A DNA stretch of 64,000 nt, taken from contig NW_019091383.1 of the NCBI RefSeq assembly GCF_001949145.1, positions 2,131,752 through 2,195,751 on the forward strand, written 5' to 3'. The translations under genes and the position numbers were made by a program. How positions within the stretch are numbered: the stretch's first letter is position 1; every line of letters starts with the position of its first letter. This DNA comes from Acanthaster planci (lineage: Eukaryota > Echinodermata > Asteroidea > Valvatida > Acanthasteridae). Under the pieces are notes generated by a model. The model ran no database searches. It saw only the letters and a program-made list of their open reading frames with translations, and was not told where the DNA came from. Of this stretch, positions 23,271 through 35,100 are shown in pieces.

Positions 23271-23423
23271 CAGATCTTAAGTGACTTCGTCACAATGGCG
23301 GACGCACCACGATTTGCAGGCTCTCATGGGACATTCGCTGATGTTGCGCGTTAACTGCCGGTTCCATGGTTCCATGCAAACGGCGATCAAAGCATGGAAC
23401 CCTGTGAGCAGTGCACGTGTGCA

Positions 23424-23469
23424 GTGGGCGTGGTTTAAACTGAAGTGACGTCACTCTTACGAACCGGAT
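23424..23469. repeat. 46-bp dispersed repeat with CRE/ATF palindrome (copy 2)
   Basis: Nearly identical to 6041-6086, including GGTTTAAACTGAAGTGACGT and ACGAACCGGAT. It lies about 150 bp right of a family A MITE copy. Confidence 0.6.
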
Positions 23470-25089
23470 TGTAAATCACCCATGAACTATTTCCTGTGTA
23501 AATCATTAACTTGAAGGAGCTTTAGGTAAACAGCAAAGCAAACTGCGTATTCTACGTAGCAAAAGAGAGAAGCATGCTAAAACAATGCGGCGTGCTGGAA
23601 ATCAAGTAGAAACAAAGTCTACTTTACTTGTCCATTGTAGCCTTAAATGTATATCTGAAGGGTTATTTCCAAAATGAGATATTTGAAAAACATGCATTTT
23701 TTCAGAATTATGAAATTTTGAACAGCTTTAGCAGTGTACAATGTGTCCTTATACTTCCTTTTCACTACGTTGACTCATTAAAATTGTGCTTAGTTGTCTA
23801 AAAGCTACAGAAACCAAGGCAACTGAGGGAGGCATCAAGTGCTTATCGCATTTTGGAAATAAACAATTCATTTATTACCCATACAAAGCAAACTTTCCAA
23901 CAGGATACACTTGTTCACATTTTGATTTCTTGCCAGGTGAATTTTTATTTCAAAGATATGCATTGCCGCGTGTTTAACTGATGGAATGGTGCAATATTAC
24001 CCTTCTATATTTATTGACGAAAGAAGTCATTTGAAAGATTCGTTTTAATTAGAAGAAATGTTTATCAAGTGACCAACAAGGTTACTTCTACATAATACTT
24101 CACCATGTGCTGTGTACTATATATTTTACGTACTATATATTACAAATGAAATTCTCTATTAAACTAAGTCGACTTTTATTTCAATAACTGATCCTATTTG
24201 TTCTAATGACTATGTGTACAAGTGTTTTGCTTTTTGTGTCTTCAATACAGTATTGCAGTAGCCATCCATATAAATCTCAAGATCACTTTCCTCTACAAAA
24301 ATCAAAGCCTTAATTAGCCCATAAAGAAAGATGATATTTTACTAATACATCATTTAGTATAGTTACTGACCTTCTTTTCAAACAGCATGTTTGACCGGCA
24401 AAAACTCTACATTGATGAAAGTATGAAGATTCACAGTATAAAAATTGCACTCTGAATGGGGTTGGGGTCGAAAAGATGGGGACCTTGATGTTCTGACAGC
24501 ATATGAGGAGAGGCGGAGTCAGGAAGGGGGGGTTGGCTCCAAACTTGGCCCTTATTTATGCCTAAGACAAGTGCAGCAGTTCTAATTATAGTATCCTTTC
24601 ATTCTGGGTCATGCACGGCATTGCATCTGTGGCCCCCCCCCTGCCCACACCATCCCTTCAGCCGGTCTGAATCCAGACGTTATTCACCTGATCATTTTGA
24701 AATGAATCCATAAGCACAAATGCATTCTTACAGTTTATGGGGGACAAATGGGGGAGGTTCTTCCTGGTCTTTCAGGCTTGACCAGCATCACTTTACATCA
24801 CCGACTCATGTTAGTTAAATGGAATGAGGACTTAAGTTTCAATAGCCTAAATCATAGGCAAGACAAGTGTATGCATACCTGTATGTGCAGGGTATAGAGA
24901 GCAATTTGAAGTGAAAGGTAATACATTTCGGGACACTCTTCTGCAGGAATGTTACTCATGAACCTTGTGTGGCTAACAATTAAAAATGCCACTTTCCCCA
25001 CTGCATCTCCAACTTGAACCTTCACCGCCCCCTCTGATTTGTTCAAGACCCCACCCAACCCAATTCCCCTCCTTTGCCCACTTCCAACG

Positions 25090-25287
25090 TCAGACACTCC
25101 CTTCCGCCTGATCACACCCAATCAGTTCAGCCGTGGCTTTGTCGGGGACAGCGTAAACTCTCTCACGAGCGACAAGAAGTTTCTCTAAAGAAGCTTCACC
25201 TTCCGGTAATATTGAAGCCTGCTCCTTCACAAACTGTGTCACATCTTCGATCCCAACAATCCAGTCTGTCGCAAATGATTTTAAGAT
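25090..25287 (-). CDS. DUF4291 gene exon 3 (terminal)
   Basis: 65 codons plus TGA, starting after TTGGAAATCAG. ILKSFATDWIVGIEDVTQFV continues the family alignment directly after LRGE. The tail ends AELIGCDQAEGSV. The frame stays open upstream of the acceptor, but the domain continuity fixes the splice site. Confidence 0.85.
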   Translation of the reverse strand: MLKSFATDWIVGIEDVTQFVKEQASILPEGEASLEKLLVARERVYAVPDKATAELIGCDQAEGSV

Positions 25288-27697
25288 CTGATTTCCAAAT
25301 GAGAGGAACCAAAGAGGAGTTCGTCTTGTGGTATGCAGGTATGATTTCAAGGGACACAAGAAGCCAAAAAGATATATCCCTTCAAACAACAAACCAAAAC
25401 AAAGCAAACACACAAATAGCAAGAAACCAACAAATTATAACTCTCATAGGCTTTAGGGTTGAATATTCTTATTGACGAAAGAGTTTGTGGGGTCAAGATG
25501 TTGCCGAGCTTGAAGTAATCCAAAACAACTATTATATCTACACAGTTTTGAGTGCCCAGCCTTCAGATGACAGATTCTTTTAAAGCAAATTCCAGGCACA
25601 TGGGGTGTTTGATGATTTTCAAAGATTTTTTACAGGTTTTGTAATTAACCCTTCCTCCGACCTTACGTCATGTGTACGTTGTTACTGATCCTAAAACATG
25701 TATTTAACCAAGAGAGCAGTCTTACCAATCCACCTGGGGGCTAAATCAATCCAAATAACAGAATGGTGAATATATACCCTTCCATTCCATTGAATATTCA
25801 ACTTTTTCAGATTGGCATGAAAGCAACAACAAAAAAGGTACATTTTCAAAAAAAAGAAGACACACATTCTTAAAGATAAAACTCATTTTTGATTTTGTTG
25901 GACTTTGCATTAAGCTGCCTCCATTTTTATTTGTACACTTTGAAACATGTGTTTTTCAAGGATGTAATTTAGTGACATACCTGTAGTAGCCTGAACATTT
26001 GATTAAAAAAAAATTCAAATATTTGGTAATGATTGAATATCACTAAATGTCAATAATCAACACAGCCCTAGTCCAACTTGTGTGGTCAAGTGGGCCACAC
26101 ACACACACACATAAATTAAGCAGCGTATATTCCTGATTCTAGAGAAACATGAATCTTTGAATGTTTTCTATATCATGGATAAAAGAAAAATAAGTTTTCC
26201 TGAAAAATGATCACAAAATGTCACAAAATGATGGCAAGGCAAACTGACTTACCTCTCCTCGTAGACCAAGCTGAATTGCCCTTCTGTCCTCTTTCCCTCC
26301 ATTGGGGGCGTGGTCTGGGTCCCACTGGAGGCGGACAGAAACATCCATCTTTCCAGCCTCCCTCTGCGCGCCAGCAGTATAGGCCTGGGACAGGATGGTG
26401 TCAAAATTTGCCCTGGGGATGCAAATCGCCAACACTCTCTCTTGGCCCCGCTTGCTGGCCCACCCACAGCGGTACATCATCCAGAGAAAGTTAGTCTTGA
26501 TCCAGGACATCCGAGTGAAGCTGTACTTGGGTCCTCCAAATCTAATCAACACAGACACGGAAATGGGTTGAAAAAAAACCCCTGCATCCCCAATGCAGAG
26601 GGGAGCCGTAAGTCATAGCCCCCCCCCCAAATCTGGAAAAAATACGGAAAAAGAGCACAAATGTTGGAGAGCCACTCCTTCCAACTTAGTTAAAAGCTCC
26701 AAGATTTAGCATTGCCCCAAATAAGGCCATAAAAAGTTGCCCCCCAAAAAAATCACTTTTGGCTGCTCCCACTCAAAATATTTACCCCCCAAGGAAATTT
26801 GGTTCTGAATCCATGCTTAAATGAGCTGAAATTTGACTACTGTTTCATATTTGCTAGCTGGATACTGTACTCCGATTTAAAGCCCTTTTTTTTCAATTGC
26901 TTGCCACTCTCACTTTTAAATCCCTGTTGTGAAATTTTTTGTCTTTTCGTAACCATGACAGAGCAAAATCCTCTGATAACAATATGATTTCACACATCCT
27001 AGGGAATTAGGGTTTTTCATTACTACTACGTGTAGTTTTGGGCATTTTGTTACAAAATTTGTCGACAGTGTTTGTTTCTAAATTATCTGCCTTTGCCCTG
27101 AAAGAAAATTCAACACTGCAAAAATCGCCTTCGTTCTTTAATAGGGTGACACAGTAAGACAAAGACAGCCCCTTTAATTTGGACCTAATTTGTCTGCATT
27201 GTTCAATCTGAGTTTTGGATAGTGCCTTCCTGATCTCCCTTTCCCATGGTAACGCTGCCATCAAGTAAAGCCACGAGCAATTGAACAGAGGATAAAGGCA
27301 TTCCTTTCCTTCCTGTCACAATACTAATTCTGTAAACATCGGAAAATAACTTGAAGACATCATGCTGTTCACATGTACACATTCCTATGGGAGCCCAATG
27401 GACCACATCCCGAGTCACTGAGATAGTAAAGTGCACAAGTAAACAAAAAACATATCAATATTTTGTTAACTTACAGGTCACTTTAACAATAACTACCGGC
27501 CCTTGATGTGGAAATTATATTCACCTCTGATTTGAAACAGCATAATCTGCAATTTCTGGACAAAAAGCTTGGTAAACGACAATTGTTTCGTCATCATACT
27601 GAGCAAGAATGTGACGACCACTCGGGGGCCAGTGATGCTGAACCTGCGTCTTGTAAGGCTCCGTCTTGAAGTTAAACATCACCTTCCTCGCAGCCAT
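25090..27697 (-). CDS. DUF4291-domain protein (whole gene, 3 exons)
   Basis: On the minus strand, 27697-27525, 26541-26253 and 25287-25090 join into 660 nt encoding 219 residues and TGA. Introns are GT-AG with phases 2 and 0. The protein matches the DUF4291 family (Pfam PF14124) over nearly its whole length: GRHILAQYDDETIVVYQAF (28-46), RMSWIKTNFLWMMYRCGW in the middle, RLQWDPDH, and RRAIQLGLRG before a WIVGIEDVTQFV segment. Length is close to the family norm of about 200 residues. Function of the family is not known to me. It is common in bacteria and fungi and patchy in animals. There is no signal peptide or membrane segment, so it is probably intracellular. The gene is divergent from NAA25, with 1.34 kb between start codons. 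Confidence 0.88.
26253..26541 (-). CDS. DUF4291 gene exon 2
   Basis: Residues 58-154. The acceptor is TTGATTAG after a pyrimidine tract. The first base completes an Arg codon, then FGGPKYSFTRMSWIK follows. It contains the most conserved family blocks (FLWMMYR, RLQWDPDH, RRAIQLGLRG) and ends at GAG|GTAAGT. Confidence 0.9.
27525..27697 (-). CDS. DUF4291 gene exon 1
   Basis: Residues 1-57 plus two bases. ATG at 27697-27695 in a GCCATGGCTGCG context. It encodes MAARKVMFNF and the family's N-terminal block ending in PEIADYAV. The donor is AG|GTGAAT, leaving phase 2. Confidence 0.88.
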
Positions 27698-29037
27698 GGC
27701 TTTGGGTACAATGCGATATCACCTGATGTGGGAAGTCGGAACAGAAACAACAATGGAATGGTTGTTGGCAGGGTTACCAAGTTAAAGCTGTCTCCCAATT
27801 GCTTGGCTGTGACTTAAAATTGTGCTCTTGTAGTCTGTACTAAATTGATGGCTTGATCCAGTTCAAGTAAAACTGGGATCTACTGATTGCTTTTTTTATC
27901 ATTTAGGACTCTTGGGAAAGAAGAGACCAAATCCAAATGTTAACATGGGCAACAAGTACATGTAGGGTGAATGAAATAGGACAATGTGAATGACATTCAC
28001 TCCAGGCCTGTTACAACCCCAACTGGTCAGTGCCTTCCCTGTTTCAGGACACATTTGGGGCACACATTGGTTGAAAAGAAACAACTTATGACAGAAAAGT
28101 GCTCGGGTAGTAAGCAATACTTATTGTGAAATTGTATTGAGATTCAGACAAGAAAAGGAACATGGTAACTGAAACACACGTAGGTCTACTGCCTGACTTC
28201 AAGAAGATATGAACAGAGGAAGGGTAAGAACCATGACATTAAACATACACAGCGGCGGCAGAACGATTTTTAACGTGGGAGGGGGGGCAGTTGTTAGACC
28301 ATCAGGCATCAGATTATGTACGTCTCACTCAATAAGCCTTTTGCGATTTAACTTTGACCCAAATCTGGTACACTGAGTTCTTTCAAATTTACGTAAACAT
28401 AACAATTTGATTTCTCCTTACTAAAACCACTGTTGCTATACCTCGTGATTCCGGGCAAGCTTTTGCTTAGTTACATGAGACTATTAAGAGACGCCTTGCA
28501 ATAAGACACTGTTCTTAAAGGATAAGAAGGGCACAAAGGAACCAGTCCAATCCAGAGATGGTGGTCGCTATGCAAAAGCTTGCCCCGAATCATGAGGTAT
28601 AGCAACAGTGTCTTTAGTCTGAGGAATTAAAATGTTTATGTGCAGCCAGAAAACTCAGTGCATCAGATTTTATTCAAATTTAACTCGCAAATGGCTTATT
28701 GTACGACCTACAAAATGTGGGGGGCAGGCCTCCAGTCGAAAAAGTGGGGGGCCACTGGTACAAGATTCTAAATTGTCCCAACCTATTTTTAAGATAATCA
28801 TTAACAATTACATATCTTGCGCACCGTTTCTGCATCCAGCACCTGTCGAGTGGCATCACCGAAATAAAGTTCCAATTGCCCTCACAGTTTCAATGGTCAA
28901 ATGGTTTTCATCCACAAACCTACGGGGCAGTGCTGGCACTTTACTTATTACACAGCTTGTGTGCTGTGGCTACCAGCCACCGAAGTACCATTCTCGCGCG
29001 AATATTCCGGTTTTGGCGAGACAAGTAAAAATCCAAG
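27698..29037. promoter_or_regulatory. divergent promoter region between the DUF4291 gene and NAA25
   Basis: The two start codons face away from each other across 1340 bp, so both promoters lie here. No TATA box is obvious. The region contains a 410-bp inverted-repeat element at 28308-28717. The NAA25 start codon itself sits in CCAAGATGGCG, which matches the YY1 recognition word often found at start sites of housekeeping genes. Confidence 0.6.
28308..28717. mobile_element. fold-back element with ~160-bp arms in the divergent promoter
   Basis: 28308-28475 pairs with 28552-28717. Matching phrases include CACTGTTGCTATACCTC, GGGCAAGCTTTTGC and CACTGAGTT, each found inverted on the other side. The spacer is about 75 bp. 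No coding sequence was seen. The gene-proximal end is about 320 bp from the NAA25 start codon. Confidence 0.75.
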
Positions 29038-29101
29038 ATGGCGAATCGCGGCGGACACCATGTGGATGCAGTTACAGAGCGAAGATTAAAGCCGATCTAC
29101 G
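29038..29101 (+). CDS. NAA25: NAA25 exon 1
   Basis: ATG in AAGATGGCG context, then ANRGGHHVDAVTERRLKPIY, matching the family's N-terminal RRLRPIYD block. Ends in phase 1 at G|GTAAGG. Intron 1 is 6 kb and contains a SINE, tandem repeats and a pogo-like MITE. Confidence 0.93.
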
Positions 29102-32100
29102 GTAAGGAGAAGCGGTCATTGGGAATGATCAAATATGTTGTGAATGATTACGAGATTATATTCAGTGAAGAATTTTTCAGTTTGTTTTGAGTGGGTTATT
29201 TGAAGGAATATTTAGACCGCTAAGGCCTAACCAGTTAACGGTCAGCCATGCCAAGTCCTGTTTTCTGGTTTTACTGTCGGCATCCTTTACTCAAATTACT
29301 GCCTTAGCTTAGGCCTACCCCAGTATTCCTCTTTTACTGTTTTGGACGGGATCATCAACTAACGCTTCACGGCCAGAAAAACTACTCACCCATAAATTGA
29401 ATGCGAGGAGGCAGCGAAAAGTTTAAGTGCTGTGCGTGTGTCGAGCAAAACGTTCTGATTTTGACAGATCTTGAAGTCAGCAATATAAAGCCCCAACCGT
29501 TTGACTTTGGCATTTACAGAAGCCATGAGGTGGTGATAGAGGTATTTTTTGGAAATTTTGAGAACCGTTTCAACTTAGTCGAGGAGCGTTAGTAATAGTA
29601 TGACAACCCCGTCCAAAATTGTAAAAGAGGAATGCTCCACTTAGTAGAGCTAGCCTACCTCCTAGGTGGACTACCTGACCGTACTACGTTACGGAGGGAA
29701 TCCAGGATATAAAGAGTGCAAAATCAGGCGAAAAATTTTGTAACTAAAATTTTCAACACTGCTACCTTTTCCAAGGAGCCAATTTCACGTCTGTAAATCC
29801 TATGCGTCCTTATCTCACCTGTATCTCCACAGCTGGTGGGATTAGAAATTTGACACATCACCACCAAAGACAAAAAGGGAAAATAAAATCTGACATAACG
29901 TTAATTGTGGCCATTGTTTTGGACTGTTTTCAGTCGCTCTCCAGTGCAGTCGCACGGTGTGCGCGCACGCGACTACCTGGCGCACGAGACTTGGAGCTGC
30001 GTAAACGCACATCGAAACTACATGTTCTGACTAGAACCAGCGAAACTGAAGTCTAACCCAATCCACTGGTTTTGACGCTGACATAAAGCACGTAACGCGC
30101 AACGTGGTTCTCAGCCATGAGTACCGTTGATCTCCATGCCGAGTACACACAACATCGGGCCGGGGGCGAGGCTGTGGCTTGCATTGATGATGATTGATGA
30201 TGGCAAGCTGAGTCTACTACGGCCAGTACCGGAAAGTTAAAATTCACAATTTGTGCAAATCCAAGCCTTTTTTTAACATGTATTATGTGTCAGCAGGTGG
30301 ACTTAACCCCTTAACACTGGGATTCTTTGACAGCGACTGCTCGGCTGCAGTGGCAGTATGCTAAGCAGCAGGCCCACATTGAAACTGCAGCTCCATGATA
30401 AATAGAATGTGTGAGTGGTATGCAATAATCCTCACACAAAGCCACGGTTCCCGGTGCGAAGGGGTTAAAATAGACAAAAGATGTCCACAAAATTTGATAG
30501 AAGTTATAAGGAATTCCCGGCAGTTCCGTGTCCAGGGAAGAGGGTATTATCCAGCAAGGCTTTGGCACATTTCTGTTGCTAGCAATTTACTCATATCTCT
30601 TGATTTGTCCCATTTTACATGTAAAAGTTATACCGAATACATTTTTTTTTTGAGATGGAGAACTTTTCCAGAACGACCTGGCACAGATAGGTATTTTTTA
30701 AATAAACTAGACTGATGATGAGAGTCAATAACGGCGATTAACGATCATAATCTCTTGGGCCTGAATTTAAAAACGAAAAATCACCTACTTTGGGATTATT
30801 GAGTATTTTGAAATTGCACATTAATTATATATAACAGGTTTGCCCTTACCCAACGTATATTAATATTAAGGGCAAACCCGTTATATATAATTGACACATC
30901 TCCCCAAGGCAAAAATACATCTTGAAAATAGTTCGCGGTACCCGCTGCTTCATTTGACTCGGACCAGCCAACCGACCTCAACAAGCTCGGTGGTCGAGTG
31001 GTTAAGACATCTGCACTAGTAAGCAGGAGGTCGTGGGTTCGAGTTCCACCCAAGTAAGCTTGTGAGGTTTTTTTCGCAAGCTTTCGGTCAAGCACTGAGC
31101 ATACAGTGCTTATTAATATACGTTGGGTAAGGGCAAACCTGTTATATATAATTAACATATCTCCCCAACGCAAAAATACATCTTGAAAATTGGTGTGGAT
31201 CCATCGCCCGATAACCAGACAGAGCTCCAGCATGACCATAAACGTCAACCTCCCAAGCCAATGAATATTAAGCCCACTGACAAAACTGTTCGGCGACATG
31301 ATTTCTTCACTGGTGAAAAACATTGAAAAAACATCGGAAGGCACTTATGATTACAGAGGACTCCAAACAACCACATAGAACAGTACACATGAATTTGAGT
31401 TTCCATCTGTTTGATATAGGCCTACGTGAGGCTGAGGGTTTTAAGAGAGCATCTCCCCACCCCCAAAAACCATGTAATTTAATTAGGAGTTTTTTCAAAA
31501 CTTCAACAGAGTCTAGCTATCTGTCCATTGCTCTATAATCCAACTCGTCACAGCCAATTACCACTTCAGTCTGCTTGTTGTACATGTATGTTTAGTTTAC
31601 GAATAAAAAACGGAAAGAATGATCAACAGCACGATTTGTGCGTGATTGCAACTTACCGCACGTGCGTGCGCCAGTACTGCCTCTGCATACCGTGTTCCCG
31701 ATCAGTGTAGCATCGCTCTCACCTGTTTATCACAATCATCATGCCCGCAATGTAATCCTCTTTTTTTATTCCTCAATTATTAAGACAAGTTACTGTTTCA
31801 TTTTCATAAAAATTTGATCTCTACAATGTTGTGTATTTATACATGATTAACCAATAAAAACTCTACTAACAAATTAAACATGTTAAACACTTCAGAGAGA
31901 TCGTTGATGAACTTATTCCCAAACTAGAACCCTGCATACATGTATACAAAGCCTACCACACTAACCGAGGTTATTCTTATAAAATAGCAGGTTGTGTCGC
32001 AAATTTTTGTTTAAAACTGAAATATAAAGCAGAACAAAATCTGAACATTTTAGGGGTAACCAATAGTTGGTTAATTGGTCAGTCTGAAGCCCCCGATCAG

Positions 32101-35100
32101 ACAAAAACGGAACTGCATTTTTTATATCTTGACAGCATGTAGGTTAAAGCCGGGTACCAGTCATGGCCTCAGTGTAGCAGGCGTGCGACAGACCTTCACT
32201 GCAAATGCGCACGCGTAGTGCATGCACGCAGCACGGAGTCCTGCACGTGCGTGCACTTTACAACTCAAGAACGGATGAATTACGTCTACCAAAGTAACTT
32301 CTCTGACTTATTTTCATCAATTTTGTAGTCCATGGTTCGTTCTGAAATTCCTTTACCCTCCAGACCAATAGATAAGGCCACGAAGAACTTGTAAATGTGA
32401 AAAATGAGTTTCTTCAACAAGGTAGAACAAGAACAAATTAGAACCAAATTTGTGGTCGTTTTGTACACAACGTTTATACCTTGGACGTCAGTCGTAATGA
32501 AGTGAAGACAACATCCAACCTGAGCTAGGCCTACCCCCAGAACTGTCATGACTGTGGGGTCCGACTAGTCCAAGTAACTTGGACCCTACAAATTGCCTTT
32601 TTTAACATTTGGATATGGTCAGGGGATAGTAAGGCCTAAGTACTGGCACAGTTGCAGAATATCCCGCCACTCACCTCGCCCACCTCGTAGCCACGGATAC
32701 AGAGTCAAGCTTCCATCCACCACCCACTTCGTATTCCCGTATCTGCGTAGCCACTCCCCGGGACCCACATTGGACTTAGACAATTCTTCCGCCTTCAACA
32801 TTCCCTTTGCATTTCAGGACCCACAAGGCCCACTTCGTAACCCTGTATCCACGTAGCCGCTCCCCAGAACCCACATTGGACTTAGAAAATTCTTCTGCCT
32901 TCAACATTCACCTTGCATTTCAGGACCCACAGGACCCACAAGGCCCACTTCGTAACCCTGTATCCATGTAGCCGCTCCCCAGAACCCACGTTGGACTCAC
33001 AAAATTCTTCCGCCTTCCCCATTTCTCCTCCTTCCTCTAACCTCAAACATACACATTCAATCAGAGTGTAATCACTGATTTTATTAATTTAAATTAAAAA
33101 TCCTTACAAGAATAACAGACTTAGACATGTTAGATGCATAACAATGGACGAAGACATCTGTATTCAGGAGGCACTGTGGTCAGACGCCATTTATGTCCTT
33201 CCTAAACACAGTGGGATTTTTCAGCGAAATCCGACTGATAAAAGGACCTTTATACATGTACATACGTTTGTGTTGAATAAATGAGACCGTCTAAACCCAA
33301 ATTATGCTCTGCATATTCACAGCTGACTGGGCCTAGGGAGTACGAGTTGACTCGGGTACCAGCCAACCTGGTAACACGTTAACTCGGGTGCAATGCAAGT
33401 TGACTTGGGTACGAGTTAACTGGGGTGTGAGTTGACCTGGGTACGAGTTAACTTCGGTGTATATTTTGGGGCACAAAATGACTGGGGTATGAGTTAACCC
33501 AGGTGCGAGTTGACCCATTTCACATGTAGGTAGGCCAAACCCCAGACGGGAAGATTTTACTTGAATAGGTCTACCCACTTGTAAACATGGTAAAGTTGTG
33601 AAAAAAAAGAAGACGACTAGTCCACAAGACATTGGCGGGCCTACATGTAGGGCCTATTGTTGTTTGCAAAAACACCTCTTAACATGGCAGAAATAATTTG
33701 GGGGATTTTTTACCCAGCCAATCGTAAAAAAAATTGGATGAAAACAGAAATCTTGTGATGAGTTTGCATGTACATGTACAGTGGAGTGTCGCTATACCGA
33801 ACATTCGGCTGTACCAAACATTGTCTTTGGCTCCCTTTTTTTGTGCACAAAACCTACGTATACCGAATATTAAGCAGTTGCAAATCAACCGAGATTTGAC
33901 ACAGCATGCCTCAGAGATCGATCCTGAGTGGTAGCTTCACGACTTTTAGGATAAACTAAATATCAATTTTGTAACTCAAGATTTAATAAAAACAAAAATA
34001 ATTTAAAATTTCTGGAAACCTCAAAAGTGAGTGCAACGGCAAAACATCATGAAAACAGCAAATCATAGTATCATAAGAGGGTAGACTTCAGTTAGACAAG
34101 AGAGGGGGCTATTCAACATGGCAACGAAATTTTCGGCAGTTAATTTCGCTAAACCGAACAACCGCTGTACCGAACATTTAGCGTGGACCCCGTCGTGTTC
34201 GTTGTAGCGACGTTCCACTGTATTTATCACAGCATATGAGAACTTCAACCGGCCTTGTGTTGTGTATGGATGTTGGTCTTAAGCAAGCTTAACAATAACA
34301 CTGCATACTTTGTGGATCTAGCCAAAAAATTGATGATTTTTTACATTAAACTTACCACAAGAGTTTTGTTAAAACTTTTGGTTAGCTCTGTAAAATAGAC
34401 ACAAATCAGATTAAATATTCCTTATTAGTGGAGCACGTTTAGCATCGCGACAGATGCAGTTTTGTGTTGTCTTGTATACATCTCCTGATATGTCATCACG
34501 ATTTTAAGACCAGACTGGCCAGAGCCAACCTTGGCGCAGCAAGGGCTAGACGCACTCAGCTACCTGTAGTTCTCACGAAATCATTCATGGCCTCTCTTTG
34601 GCAACCTCTTGATGACGCTCTGTCTTGTGAGTCATTCCTACATGTATTGCGGGACCACCTATGACAGTCCTGTCGTACAGTGTGTCTGATGTTTAAATTT
34701 TTTAAAATTGATTCTCCCAGTAAGTGGAGTGGCTGTTATTTTGGAAGTGGATACTTCAGTGTATTATGGAACATGTAAGTTACATTAAAGTCCCATCCAT
34801 CGATTATCATTTCATTCCATTATATTAGCAAGTCGTGCTTGCAGAATCTAGTTTTTAGTTGCATTGTATTATTTATGAATTCTACCTAGTGTGAGCTGTA
34901 AATACTTGGAGAAGGTTAAAATATTTGCAGCAAAAACTGCCTTTCTACAGTCCGTACTTCAGTCGGGGCTCACTATGATTAGGGCATAGCATCCTCACTC
35001 ATGTTAGTCTCAATCATACATGTACATGTGTTTGTAACACCCCACCTTTGGGATTTGTTTGTTACACTACAGATAATCTGGACAATGGTAACTACAAGAC

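Larger units (their letters stand above)
18264..25089. other. gene-poor stretch between two genes
   Basis: I find no gene here. At 19975-20060 two imperfect copies of CTTGTGGGG...GTACTCCACAAG lie side by side. 20870-21500 is purine-rich on the plus strand, which opens long but low-complexity frames on the minus strand. Two exon-like open pieces (minus 21789-22073 and plus about 22141-22252) have fair splice-like flanks but no recognisable product. The 3' UTR of the minus-strand DUF4291 gene should occupy part of the right end; AATAAA on that strand occurs at 24175-24180. Confidence 0.4.

Noticed and set aside
25287-25422. N-terminal extension of the third DUF4291 exon frame (MLFVCLLCFGLLFEG)
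   Set aside because: It looks like a signal peptide, but it is intron sequence upstream of the acceptor; domain continuity with exon 2 sets the splice site.
30984-31060. functional tRNA gene
   Set aside because: Pol III boxes are good, but the anticodon loop would have 8 nt and the acceptor stem does not pair.
30796-31344. 182-codon minus-strand open frame
   Set aside because: It translates a SINE and duplicated palindromes; the TRTHDLLLTSADVLTTRPPS peptide is a known signature of translated tRNA-SINEs.
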